Shown: positions 8,222-16,381 of the stretch, in pieces
Layout: each line of letters starts with the position of its first letter
Numbering within the stretch: the stretch's first letter is position 1
NCBI GenBank assembly: GCA_963791425.1
Contig: CAWBSE010000004.1
Span: 434,001-498,000 of the forward strand
DNA from: DATBLE01 sp963791425
Lineage (GTDB): Bacteria; Actinomycetota; Thermoleophilia; Gaiellales; Gaiellaceae
Direction: 5' to 3'
Length of the DNA: 64,000 nt
The notes under the pieces: model-generated
Database searches by the model: none
The model's input: the letters and a program-made list of their open reading frames with translations, nothing else
Told to the model about the DNA's origin: nothing
Made by a program: the position numbers and the translations under genes

Positions 8222-9114
8222 CTACGCCAGCGCCTTCGCGGCTTTCGCCTGGACGATCTCGATCGATGTGGCCGCCTCGTACAGCGGCTCGCCGCAGCCG
8301 GGGATGCACTCGATCACGGCGTCTGCGCGCGGGTCGTTGAAGAAGACGATCGACTGGCGGCGGCTGCGCTGCGCGCCGTCGGCCGGCGGCACCGCCACCC
8401 GGTGGAGCGTCGCCTGCCAGCGGTGGTTCGTCCAGCGGGCCATCATGTCGCCGAGGTTGATCACGAACGAGCCGGGGACGGCGTGGACGTCGAGCCACTC
8501 GCCGGCCCGGTTCTGCACCTGCAGGCCGCCCGGCGCGTCCTCGGTGCGCAGGATCGTCATGCAGCCGTAGTCGGTGTGGGCGCCGGCGCGGAGCTGCCCG
8601 GGCTCCACATCGCCCTCCGGCGCCGGGTAGTTGATCACGCGCATGCTCGACGAGTGGCCGCGGAACGCGTCCTCGAACCAGCCTCGGGCAGGTCGAGCGC
8701 GAGCGCGAACAGGCGGCGCAGCCGCTCGCCGAGCCCGGAGACGGCGGCGAAGTACTCCTCGAACGCGGCGCGCAGCTCGGGGGAGGGCCAGCCGTGGCCG
8801 GGAACCGCCGGGCCCCAGTCGAGCGACTCCTTCAGGTCGCCGGGCGTCCTGTGGCCGAGGCTGGCGGCCAGGCTCTCGCTGCGCAGCGGCCGGTACGCGG
8901 GGAGCCCGGGCGTCGGATCGCCCTCTGCGAAGGCGTGCTTGTCGGCGTCGGGCCGGTCGAAGAACGCCCGCGCGACCGCCGCCGTCCGCTCGACCAGATC
9001 CTCCGAGACGCCGTGCCCGACAACGGTCAGGAAGCCGATCTCCCGGCACGCCTCGCCGATCTTGGTCGCGACCCGCTGGGGGTCGCCGGAGACGTCGATC
9101 ACGGGAACGCTCAT
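8222..9114 (-). CDS. 2-oxoglutarate/Fe(II) oxygenase (isopenicillin N synthase family), frameshifted near 8684
   Basis: Two adjacent frames together make one full-length protein of about 297 residues. The N-terminal half begins MSVPVIDVSG (ATG 9114; ATG 9123 is an alternative) and has the DIOX_N pattern IGFLTVVGHGV. The C-terminal half carries the iron ligands HTD and HRV and the 2OG-binding RRQS. The break falls between DLPE and WFEDAFRGH at about 8681-8684, and one missing base in a GG run explains it. These enzymes hydroxylate or desaturate small molecules. The stop abuts the SIS gene start, so it is the first gene of that operon. Gene loss is possible but a sequencing deletion is more likely. 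Confidence 0.82.
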
Positions 9115-9177
9115 GGCATACATCTTTCCAGCTTCCTAACGCCGGCGCTCAGGTCGGTCTCAGGTTCGGGTGTTGGA

Positions 9178-10227
9178 ATGCACCCCATGCGCCGGGCACT
9201 CCTCGTCCTCGTGATCACCGCGGTCGCCGTGCCTGGGGGCGTCGGCGCCGCCGAGGCGCGCCCGGCCGCGATTTCCACCTACTCCTACGGCGCGCGGAGC
9301 AACTCCGCGGCCGTCGCCGCCCGGCTCGCGCAGGCGCCTGCCGGGTTCACCGGCGGCCTCGTCACGGCTGCGGACGGCGAGCAGGTCAACGTCTACGTCC
9401 AGAGCGAGCTGGCCGCGACCGATCCGACCATGGGGCAGCGGTGGGCGGACATGCTCGCGAGCCTCGTGCACGGCCCGGAGATCACCAAGCTCGACGTCTA
9501 TGTCGCCACGCTCGCGCGGGTGCAACAGACGTGCGGCAAGGACGCGCTCGGCTGCTACGGCAGCAACCGGCTGATCACGATGGCGACCGACCTCGACGGC
9601 ATCACCGCCCGCGCCGTTCTGACGCACGAGTACGGACATCACGTCGCGCAGAGCAGCGACAACACGCCCTGGCAGGCGGTCGACTACGGCCCGAAGCGCT
9701 GGGCGACGGTCGTCGGAGTCTGCGCGCGCACGGCAACGGGCGAGCTCGCCCCCGGTGACGAGAGCTCCCGGTACACCCTGAACCCGGGCGAGGCGTGGGC
9801 CGAGGACTACCGCGTGCTGAACGAGCGCCGCGCCGGCCTGCCCGAGACGTTCTGGGGCGTCGTCGACCAGCGCTTCTATCCCGACCAGGCAACACTCGAC
9901 GCGGTCGCGCTCGACGCGACGACCCCGTGGACAGGCCCGACGGTGAACACGCTCCGCTCGACGTTCACCGCCCGGTCGACCGGCCACGGCTTCCGGGTCG
10001 CCACGCCGCTCGACGGCACGTTCAGGGTCACGCTCACGTCACCGGCGCAAGAGCCGGTTCACGCTCCGCCTGCTCGACCCGCCACCGGCAAGGAGCTCGG
10101 CTCGTCCACCGGCACCGACCGGGTCAAGGCGGTCGAGACGAGCGTGTGCGGCCAGCGGACGTTGCAGGTGCAGGTGAAGCGCGTGTCCGGCGCCGGCGCC
10201 TTCTCGCTCGCCATCTCGAAGCCCTAG
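9178..10227 (+). CDS. Secreted zincin-like metalloprotease, function unknown
   Basis: The ATG 9178 (or 9187) start gives a signal peptide with a hydrophobic core (ALLVLVITAVAV) and a likely AEA cleavage site. The mature protein has a HEYGHH zinc motif at residues 150-155 and a later NPGEAWAEDYR that could give the third ligand Glu, as in gluzincins. The C-terminal 90 residues look like a beta-sandwich PPC-type domain. Near residues 288-298 the frame reads badly, whereas the neighbouring frame gives FTLRLLDP; an extra G and a missing G about 30 bases apart would restore it. The protein family is not one I can name. Confidence 0.75.
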   Translation: MHPMRRALLVLVITAVAVPGGVGAAEARPAAISTYSYGARSNSAAVAARLAQAPAGFTGGLVTAADGEQVNVYVQSELAATDPTMGQRWADMLASLVHGPEITKLDVYVATLARVQQTCGKDALGCYGSNRLITMATDLDGITARAVLTHEYGHHVAQSSDNTPWQAVDYGPKRWATVVGVCARTATGELAPGDESSRYTLNPGEAWAEDYRVLNERRAGLPETFWGVVDQRFYPDQATLDAVALDATTPWTGPTVNTLRSTFTARSTGHGFRVATPLDGTFRVTLTSPAQEPVHAPPARPATGKELGSSTGTDRVKAVETSVCGQRTLQVQVKRVSGAGAFSLAISKP

Positions 10228-10257
10228 CTCCACACGCCGATACCATGGCGTCCGCCG

Positions 10258-10328
10258 GGCGCCTTGGCCGAGTGGTTAGGCAGAGGCCTGCAAAGCCTCG
10301 TACGGCGGTTCGAATCCGCCAGGCGCCT
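10258..10328 (+). tRNA. tRNA-Cys (anticodon GCA)
   Basis: The acceptor stem GGCGCCT/AGGCGCC, anticodon stem GAGGC/GCCTC around loop CTGCAAA (anticodon GCA), and T arm GGCGG/CCGCC with loop TTCGAAT are all present. The tRNA is 71 nt long including discriminator T, and CCA is not encoded. Confidence 0.97.
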
Positions 10329-10510
10329 TTTGGCCGCGCGAAGTCCGGCTCCGGCTGCGCCGGAGCCATGACGACTTCGCACGGGATGGGAACGAGTGGC
10401 TCGGCCTGATCTGTGTCACCGGGCTCGAGCTGGAGTCGCTGCACGGCGGGGTCGCCGGCGAGCCGTTCACCGACGAGAGCTCCGAGTACGTGTTCGTCGT
10501 CCGGCGCTAG
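10329..10510 (+). pseudogene. Methyltransferase-like C-terminal remnant directly after tRNA-Cys
   Basis: Frame 2 is open from within the tRNA to a TAG at 10510 and encodes DDFARDGNEWLGLICVTG, then LELESLHGGVAGEPFT and YVFVVRR. This looks like the C-terminal end of a class I SAM-dependent methyltransferase, but there is no start codon or N-terminal part. A 10347-10367 hairpin (GGCTCCGG/CCGGAGCC) lies inside. The fragment starts at the tRNA 3' end, a typical integration or deletion junction. The last four bases overlap the end of the convergent membrane protein gene. Confidence 0.5.
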
Positions 10511-11544
10511 GAGACGACGATCGCCGCAGCGGCCGCCGACGCCTCGGCCTCGGCTTCCGCCTCGGTGTCCGGCGGCCTGCGGCGGCGGATCGCGATCACG
10601 GCGACCGCGCCGACGACCAGGTACGCGCAGAGCACGAGCAGCGGCCCGGTGATCGCGTTGCCGTCGAAATAGATCGTGTTGCGCACGGCGGTCGTGCCGG
10701 CCCCGGCGGGGAGGTACGGGCCGAAGGTGCGCCAGAGAGTCGGCAGGTACGGCGACGGAACCGTGCCGCCCGATGCGGGAGCGCCGAAGATCACGAACAC
10801 GACGACCACGATCAGCGTCCCGATCGGGCCGAACAGCGCTTGCAGGGCAGCCGCGATGAAGGCGACGCCCATCATCACGAGGATGAACAGGCCCCAGAGC
10901 ACGAAGAACTTCGATGTCGGGATCGCGCCGAGGCCCAGACCGGCGACGACGTCGGTCATCAGCGCCCCGATCACCGCGACCACCGCCAGCGCGGCGAGTC
11001 GCCCGCGGCGCGGCATCGTACCGCCGAACGCGGTCGCGATCGTCGATGACAGGTAGCCGCCGACGATCAGCGCCATGACGACGAGGAACGACACGCTCCC
11101 AGCGGCGTCGCTCGCGGGCAGCGGGTGCACTGGGACGACCTGGAGCTTCACGTGGGCGGCGGCCGCCGCCGCGCCGAATGCGCCGGTGAGCGCGTTCGCG
11201 CCCGCGTTGCCGGCCGCGGGGACGACGATCAGCGTCGAGCCGGCCGGACCCGAGACGAACGCACCGTCGATCTTCCGGTGATCGAGCGCCGACCGGACGT
11301 CCGCCTCGCTTGGATACGAGCGGAGACTCAGCGAGAACTGCGAGGCGACGGCGGCCGGGAGCGGCGACGTGCCGACGACACCGAACCGGACGTCGTGCGG
11401 CTTCGGGTGGTGCAGAGCGCCGATGTACGAGGTCACGAACAGCGCCTGCACGACGAGGACGACGCCGAGCGCAATGCCCAGCAGCGGGAGCCCGGTGAGC
11501 CGCTTCGGCCCCGCGTCCGGCCCGGCTTGGTTCGGAAAGGCCAT
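10507..11544 (-). CDS. ABC-2-type / YhgE-Pip-like membrane protein
   Basis: The 345-residue protein has one N-terminal membrane helix (residues about 18-40), an extracytoplasmic domain of about 110 residues, and five helices in the second half. It ends in an acidic-alanine tail. This is the layout of YhgE/Pip or DUF3533-type relatives of ABC-2 permeases, though no ATPase gene is adjacent. The motif GLGLGAIPTSKFF lies between helices. A transport or envelope role is inferred from topology only. Confidence 0.7.
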   Translation of the reverse strand: MAFPNQAGPDAGPKRLTGLPLLGIALGVVLVVQALFVTSYIGALHHPKPHDVRFGVVGTSPLPAAVASQFSLSLRSYPSEADVRSALDHRKIDGAFVSGPAGSTLIVVPAAGNAGANALTGAFGAAAAAAHVKLQVVPVHPLPASDAAGSVSFLVVMALIVGGYLSSTIATAFGGTMPRRGRLAALAVVAVIGALMTDVVAGLGLGAIPTSKFFVLWGLFILVMMGVAFIAAALQALFGPIGTLIVVVVFVIFGAPASGGTVPSPYLPTLWRTFGPYLPAGAGTTAVRNTIYFDGNAITGPLLVLCAYLVVGAVAVIAIRRRRPPDTEAEAEAEASAAAAAIVVS

Positions 11545-11630
11545 CTGCGGCGAGCTTCGCGCGGCGTGCGCCGCGGGTCGTCGTCCCGATGGGGTGAACT
11601 GCCACCCGCCGCGTAGGGGACAATCGGTCC

Positions 11631-12455
11631 ATGAACCTCTGGCTGACCGCCCTGATCGTGATCGGCGCGACCGCCGTCGGCGTCGCGTTGTTCATGTGGC
11701 ACCGGCGTCACGCGCCCGAGGGCGGGTACTTCAGCGACGGCGACAGGGCCGCCGGGGTCTTCGGCGTGCTCACCACCGGCTTCGCCATCCTGCTCGGGTT
11801 TGTCATCTATCTCGCCTTCATCAGCTACGACACGGCGCGCGCGGGTGCTCGTCAGGAGGCGACCACCGTGATCCAGCTCTACCAGGTCGCGCAGCTCCTG
11901 CCGGAGCCGGGCGCATCCAGGCTCTCCGGGCTGCTGGTGTGCTACGGGCGGGCGGTCGTCGGCCAGGAATGGCCGCAGCTCCGGGCGGGGCACAAGCCGG
12001 AGTTCAACCCGTGGGGGATCGCGCTGTTCCAGGCGTTCAAACAGGTGCAGCCGAAGACGCCGGCGCAGCAGAACGGCTCCTATCCGAAGTGGCTCGACCT
12101 GACCACCGACCGGGAGCAGGCGCGCCTCGACCGCACCCAGGCGGGGAGCCAGGTGATCCCGGCACCCCTGTGGGTGATCCTGTTCGTGACCGCCATCCTC
12201 GTGCTCGTCTTCGCCTACCTGTTCGCCGACCCCGGCGAGCGGGCGATCGCGCAGGCGACGATCGCCGCCACGCTCGTGGCGATGTTCGTGACCAGCCTGC
12301 TCGTGATCCAGTTCCTCAATCACCCGTACTCGAGGGGGAGCGGCGGGCTGAAGCCGACGGACATGGTGCGAGTGCTAGGTCAGATCGACGCCGCGTCGAA
12401 GGTGCTGCACGTGCACCCGCGCGTGCCGTGCGACGCCGCCGGACGGCCTCTCTGA
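11631..12455 (+). CDS. DUF4239-like (bestrophin-like) membrane protein
   Basis: The 274-residue protein has two N-terminal membrane helices (residues about 5-22 and 44-65), a soluble middle region of about 100 residues, and two more helices at about 182-230. The conserved stretch ARQEATTVIQLYQVAQLLP follows helix 2. That 2+2 helix layout with a central soluble domain matches DUF4239-type bacterial proteins. Function unknown. Its stop is one base from the stop of the convergent remnant. Confidence 0.7.
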   Translation: MNLWLTALIVIGATAVGVALFMWHRRHAPEGGYFSDGDRAAGVFGVLTTGFAILLGFVIYLAFISYDTARAGARQEATTVIQLYQVAQLLPEPGASRLSGLLVCYGRAVVGQEWPQLRAGHKPEFNPWGIALFQAFKQVQPKTPAQQNGSYPKWLDLTTDREQARLDRTQAGSQVIPAPLWVILFVTAILVLVFAYLFADPGERAIAQATIAATLVAMFVTSLLVIQFLNHPYSRGSGGLKPTDMVRVLGQIDAASKVLHVHPRVPCDAAGRPL

Positions 12456-12456
12456 T

Positions 12457-12880
12457 CTAGTCCTCGGCGAGGACGATGATGCGGTCGCCGGGAGCGACCG
12501 TGAACGTGTCGCTCTTGCGCGGGCTCATCTTTACGCCGAAGTTCTGCGCGGGATCGCTCTCGCCGTCGAAGGTGCGGTAGTCGATGGCCGTCTCGTTGCG
12601 GCGCCGCCGCGGCCGACGGGGCGATCGCCGCCTCGTTCACCGTGCCGACGCACGCCTGGGCGATGACGAGCACCGAGTCGTCCTCGGCGATCGCAATCAG
12701 CTCGTCACCCTCGCGGATCGGCGTATCGGGCAGCGGGTTGAGCTTCGTCGCCCCGCCCGAGATCAGGCCGATCACGCAGCAGTCCTCGTACGCGGAGAGC
12801 GCGTCGCCGTGAGGTCTTGCCGATCAGCGCCGGGTCGATGCGCGCGTAGATCTCGGGTGAACTTCCTCTTGCGGACGCGC
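12457..12880 (-). pseudogene. Remnant of a CASTOR/POLLUX-type ion channel C-terminus (TrkA_C-like)
   Basis: Reading three frames in sequence gives IYARIDPALIGKT, then ALSAYEDCCVIGLISGG and KLNPLPDTPIREGDELIAIA, then a final NFGVKMSPRKSD and DRIIVLAED stop at 12457. These are pieces of the RCK-like C-terminus of CASTOR/POLLUX-related bacterial channels. At least two frame changes occur inside 12590-12830 and all upstream channel and gating domains are absent, so this is a decayed gene rather than one sequencing slip. Confidence 0.6.
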
Positions 12881-12914
12881 AAGGATAGTCCGGCGCGGGG
12901 TCGGCCGCGGCCCC

Positions 12915-13433
12915 TTACGTAGCGGCGTGCCGGCGCCGGTAGGCGCGCGTCTTCGTCCGGTTCCCGCAGAGCTGCATCGAGCACCAGCTCGCCGAGCGGT
13001 TCCGCGAGTAGTCGTAGAACGCCCAGCGGCAGCCGTGGTTGCGGCACGCCTTCAGGCGCGCCCAGGTGCCGTCGACCATCGCGCCGTAGACGACGGCGAG
13101 GACCCGACCGAGGAGGCCGTCGACGCCGGGCGCGTCCGGCGCGAGCGCCGGCGCTTCGAGGTCGAGCGTGAAGCGGGCCTGCTCGGCCGCACGGCGCAGG
13201 ATCTCGTGTGGGTCGCCCTCGATCCGCTGCCGGTTGTTCGCGTAGAGGAGCTCGCGGATCGCCTCGCGTGTCTCGCGGGCACGCTCGAGCTCGGCCTGCG
13301 TGGCGTGCACGCCCTCCTCGGCGAGCAATTCGTCGAGCCAGTCGCGGTCACGCTCGAAGTCGACGGTGTTGACGAGGCGCTGCACGAGCCGGAGCGGCTC
13401 GGGCGCGTGGTTCGGCAGGTCGTAGCGCGGCAC
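12915..13433 (-). CDS. CGNR zinc-finger (ABATE-domain) transcriptional regulator-like protein
   Basis: The GTG 13433 start gives 172 residues. The N-terminal two thirds form the helical ABATE-like domain (LVNTVDFERDRDWLDELL). The C-terminus is a CGNR zinc finger with C-x5-C spacing in CRNHGCRWAFYDYSRNRS, followed by WCSMQLCGNRTKTRAYRRR. Such proteins are presumed stress-responsive DNA-binding regulators. It is divergent from folD, with a perfect 15-bp palindrome between the two genes as the obvious operator candidate. Confidence 0.85.
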   Translation of the reverse strand: MPRYDLPNHAPEPLRLVQRLVNTVDFERDRDWLDELLAEEGVHATQAELERARETREAIRELLYANNRQRIEGDPHEILRRAAEQARFTLDLEAPALAPDAPGVDGLLGRVLAVVYGAMVDGTWARLKACRNHGCRWAFYDYSRNRSASWCSMQLCGNRTKTRAYRRRHAAT

Positions 13434-13445
13434 GACACCAGTGTA

Positions 13446-13460
13446 AACCGGTGACCGGTT
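13446..13460. promoter_or_regulatory. Perfect palindrome AACCGGTGACCGGTT, candidate operator
   Basis: AACCGGT and ACCGGTT are exact inverse complements around one central G. The site sits 12 bases upstream of the CGNR start and 27 bases upstream of the folD start. Its position suggests binding by the CGNR protein, with autoregulation and possible control of folD. Confidence 0.6.
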
Positions 13461-13487
13461 GCATGACTGTGCGGTTAGGGTTGGAAC

Positions 13488-14348
13488 GTGGCTGCGACGA
13501 AGATCGACGGGGCCGCGCTCGCCGCGCGGATCAGGACGGAGGTGGCGGCCGAGGTCGCCGCGCTCGGCTCCCTCGGCCTGGCGACGGTGCTGGTCGGCGA
13601 GGACCCGGCGTCCCAGATCTACATCGGCAAGAAGCACGAGGCCGCGCGCGAGGCCGGCATCACGCCGCACGACCACCATCTGCCGGCGGAGACGTCCGAG
13701 ACCGACCTGCTCGCGCTCGTCGGCGAGTTGAACGCCGACGACTCGGTCGACGGAATCCTCGTCCAGTTGCCGCTTCCGGATCACATCGACGAGAGCCGCG
13801 TTCTGCGCGCCGTTTCGCCGATGAAGGACGTCGACGGCTTCCATCCCGCGAGCGCCGGCCAGCTCTACCTCGACGAGCCGACCTTCGTGCCCGCGACGCC
13901 GCTCGGGATCATGGCCATGCTCGCCGAGTACGACGTGCCACTCGAGGGGAAGCGCGCGGTCGTGATCGGGCGGAGCACGATCGTCGGCAAGCCCGCAGCG
14001 CTGCTCCTGCTCCGCGCGAACGCCACCGTGACGATCTGCCACTCGCGCACGGCCGACCTCGCCGCCCACGTCGCCGCAGCGGATGTGCTCGTCGCCGCCG
14101 TGGGCAAGGCGGGCGTGGTTTCGAAGGACATGGTCAAGCCGGGCTCGACGGTGATCGACGTCGGAATGAACCGCACGGAGGCCGGGCTCCGCGGCGACGT
14201 CGACCCCGACGCGGCCGAGGTTGCGGGCCTGATGACGCCCGTCCCGGGCGGCGTCGGTCCGATGACGATCGCGATGTTGTTACGGAATACGGTCAAGGCT
14301 GCCAACTATCGCGCCGGGAACCTTGCGTTCCCAGGGGCCGAACGCTAA
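13488..14348 (+). CDS. folD: Methylenetetrahydrofolate dehydrogenase / cyclohydrolase
   Basis: The 286-residue protein (GTG start) matches FolD in length and motifs. Substrate-site Tyr and Lys lie in IYIGKKHEAA (residues about 45-54), followed by the DGILVQLPLP region and the Rossmann segment VVIGRSTIVGKPAALLL. The signature PVPGGVGPMTIAMLL is near the C-terminus. FolD interconverts 5,10-methylene- and 10-formyl-tetrahydrofolate in the cytoplasm, supplying formyl groups for purines and initiator tRNA. A hairpin overlaps its stop codon. Confidence 0.97.
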   Translation: MAATKIDGAALAARIRTEVAAEVAALGSLGLATVLVGEDPASQIYIGKKHEAAREAGITPHDHHLPAETSETDLLALVGELNADDSVDGILVQLPLPDHIDESRVLRAVSPMKDVDGFHPASAGQLYLDEPTFVPATPLGIMAMLAEYDVPLEGKRAVVIGRSTIVGKPAALLLLRANATVTICHSRTADLAAHVAAADVLVAAVGKAGVVSKDMVKPGSTVIDVGMNRTEAGLRGDVDPDAAEVAGLMTPVPGGVGPMTIAMLLRNTVKAANYRAGNLAFPGAER

Positions 14349-14358
14349 CGTTCGGCCC
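14335..14358 (+). terminator. Hairpin spanning the folD stop codon
   Basis: GGGCCGAACG pairs perfectly with CGTTCGGCCC around the loop CTAA, and the TAA stop lies partly in the loop. No T tract follows directly, although TTGTTTTT occurs 40 bases later. It may act as a terminator or as a messenger 3'-end stabiliser before the cold-shock gene. Confidence 0.55.
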
Positions 14359-14424
14359 GCTCAACCCTGGTCGGCGGCTCTGCCCGGGCCGTCGTTGTTT
14401 TTGCAGTAAGAAGGAGGAACGGCT

Positions 14425-14625
14425 TTGGCAGAGGGCACCGTGAAGTGGTTTTCGAACGAGAAGGGCTACGGATTCATCGAGCGGAGTGAAGGCGAGGATG
14501 TCTTCGTCCACTTCAGCGCGATCCAGTCCGACGGGTACAAGACGCTGACCGAGGGTCAGAAGGTCGAGTTCGAAGTCGTGCAGGGCCAGAAGGGCCTGCA
14601 GGCGGCGAACGTCGTTCCGCTCTAG
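14425..14625 (+). CDS. Cold-shock protein (CspA family)
   Basis: The 66-residue single CSD protein has both RNA-binding motifs, KGYGFI and DVFVHF, with KWF before them. The start is TTG 14425, supported by a strong AAGGAGG Shine-Dalgarno seven bases upstream. It binds single-stranded RNA as a chaperone. It has its own 5' leader after folD and its own terminator. Confidence 0.96.
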   Translation: MAEGTVKWFSNEKGYGFIERSEGEDVFVHFSAIQSDGYKTLTEGQKVEFEVVQGQKGLQAANVVPL

Positions 14626-14650
14626 AGCTTCCCTTTCGGAACCTGTTGTA

Positions 14651-14680
14651 AGAGGCCCCCGGAAGGGGGCCTCTGCTTTT
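14651..14680 (+). terminator. Rho-independent terminator of the cold-shock gene
   Basis: AGAGGCCCCC pairs with GGGGGCCTCT around GGAA, followed by GCTTTTG. This is a classical intrinsic terminator 25 bases after the stop codon. Confidence 0.9.
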
Positions 14681-14696
14681 GCGAGGATGGTGGTTC

Positions 14697-14978
14697 GTGG
14701 AGATCAGCAGAGACGAGGTGCTGCACGTCGCGAAGCTCGCGCGGTTGGCGCTCACCGACGACGAGGTCGAGCGCTTCCGCGAGCAGCTGAGCGCGATCCT
14801 CGAGGCGGTCGGCAAGGTGTCCGAGCTCGACCTCGAGGGCGTCCCGCCGACCTCGCACCCGCTCGACCTGGTCAACGTGCTCGCCGACGACGAGCCGCGG
14901 CCGTCGCTGACGCGCGACGACGCGCTCGCGAACGCGCCCGATCCGGAGGACGGCTTCTTCGGAGTGCCGGCGGTATGA
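14697..14978 (+). CDS. gatC: Asp-tRNA(Asn)/Glu-tRNA(Gln) amidotransferase subunit C
   Basis: With GTG 14697 the protein has 93 residues and begins EISRDEVLHVAKLARLAL, the usual GatC N-terminus. The C-terminal part has RDDALANAPDPEDGFFGVP, which is typical too. GatC stabilises the GatA-GatB heterodimer. Its TGA overlaps the gatA ATG as ATGA. Confidence 0.95.
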   Translation: MEISRDEVLHVAKLARLALTDDEVERFREQLSAILEAVGKVSELDLEGVPPTSHPLDLVNVLADDEPRPSLTRDDALANAPDPEDGFFGVPAV

Positions 14979-16381
14979 CGATCGACACGCTTCGGTTGAC
15001 CGCCGAGGAGGCGTGGCGCCTGATCGACGCGCGCGAGATCTCGGGCGCCGAGCTCTTCGCCGCCTACCGCGCCGCGATCGACGAGCGCGACCCGGAGCTG
15101 CACTGCTACCTGCGTACATGCGACGACCCGGGCGGCGACGGCCTCCCGATCGCGCTGAAGGACGTGATCGGGACGCTGGGCGTAGAGACGACCGCCGGCT
15201 CGAAGATCCTCGCAGGCTACGTCCCGGTCTACGACTCGACCGTCGCCGCGCGCTGCAAGGAGCACGGCCTGCGGCTGCTCGGCAAGACGAACACCGACGA
15301 GTTCGCAATGGGCTCGTCCACCGAGAACTCGGCCTACGGGCCTTCGCGGAACCCCTGGGACCCGACGCGGGTGCCGGGCGGCTCCGGCGGCGGCTCGGCG
15401 GCGGCGGTGTCGGCCGGGCTCGCGCCGTGGGCGCTCGGCTCCGACACGGGCGGATCGATCAAGCAGCCGGCGGCGCTCTGCGGGAACGTGGGGCTGCGGC
15501 CGACCTACGGCACGGTGTCCCGCTACGGGATCGTCGCGTTCGCGTCGTCGCTCGACCAGGTCGGGCCGGTGACGAAGACGGTCCGCGACAGCGCGTTCCT
15601 CTACTCGATCATCTCGGGCTGCGACCCGGCCGACTCGACCACGGTCGAGGTGCCGAAGGTCGAGTTGCCCGAGGCGGAGGACCTGAAGGGGTTGAGGGTC
15701 GGCGTGCCGGTGGAGATGCGCGACGTCGCAGGGATCGAACCCGGTGTGGCAGAGGCCGTCGCCCGCGCCGTCGCCCTCTGCGAGGAGTTGGGCGCCACTG
15801 TCGTGGAGTGCTCGCTCCCGCGGTCGGTCGAGTACGGGCTGCCCTGCTACTACCTGATCGCCCCCGCCGAGGCGTCCTCGAATCTCGCGCGGTACGACGG
15901 CGTCCGCTACGGCTACCGCGCCGACGGAGACGATCTGACGGAGGTCTACGAGCGCACGCGCGATGAAGGTTTCGGCGACGAGCCGAAGCGGCGGATCATG
16001 CTCGGCACCTACGCGCTCTCGGCCGGCTATTACGACGCGTACTACGGCAAGGCGCAGCAGGTGCGGACGATGATCATCCGCGAGCACGCCGCCGTCTTCG
16101 AGAACGTCGACCTGATCGTCTCGGCGACGTCGCCGTCGGTCGCGTTCCCGATCGGCGACCGCGCGGCCGATCCGCTGGCGATGTACGCGTGCGACCTGCT
16201 GACGATCCCGTCCTGCGTCGCCGGGCTTCCCGGGTTGTCGATCCCGTGTGGGATGTCCGAGGGGCTGCCGGTCGGGTTGCAGCTCGTCGGGCCGCAGCTC
16301 TCGGAGAACACGCTGTTCCGGGCGGGCTACGCGCTCGAGCGCGCGCTGGAGTTCGACTACGTGCCGGAGCGCTTGCGATGA
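14975..16381 (+). CDS. gatA: Asp-tRNA(Asn)/Glu-tRNA(Gln) amidotransferase subunit A
   Basis: The 468-residue amidase-signature enzyme has the full triad Lys62 (ALKDV), cis-Ser137 (GGSGGGS) and nucleophile Ser161 (DTGGSIKQP). It releases ammonia from glutamine for transamidation of misacylated Glu-tRNA(Gln) or Asp-tRNA(Asn) by GatB. Start ATG overlaps the gatC stop, and its own TGA overlaps the gatB ATG, so gatCAB is a coupled operon. Confidence 0.97.
   Translation: MTIDTLRLTAEEAWRLIDAREISGAELFAAYRAAIDERDPELHCYLRTCDDPGGDGLPIALKDVIGTLGVETTAGSKILAGYVPVYDSTVAARCKEHGLRLLGKTNTDEFAMGSSTENSAYGPSRNPWDPTRVPGGSGGGSAAAVSAGLAPWALGSDTGGSIKQPAALCGNVGLRPTYGTVSRYGIVAFASSLDQVGPVTKTVRDSAFLYSIISGCDPADSTTVEVPKVELPEAEDLKGLRVGVPVEMRDVAGIEPGVAEAVARAVALCEELGATVVECSLPRSVEYGLPCYYLIAPAEASSNLARYDGVRYGYRADGDDLTEVYERTRDEGFGDEPKRRIMLGTYALSAGYYDAYYGKAQQVRTMIIREHAAVFENVDLIVSATSPSVAFPIGDRAADPLAMYACDLLTIPSCVAGLPGLSIPCGMSEGLPVGLQLVGPQLSENTLFRAGYALERALEFDYVPERLR

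Noticed and set aside
10329..10420. Tail hairpin as terminator of tRNA-Cys
   Set aside because: The 8-bp hairpin at 10347 lacks a T tract and lies within the coding-like remnant, so it was not called a terminator.
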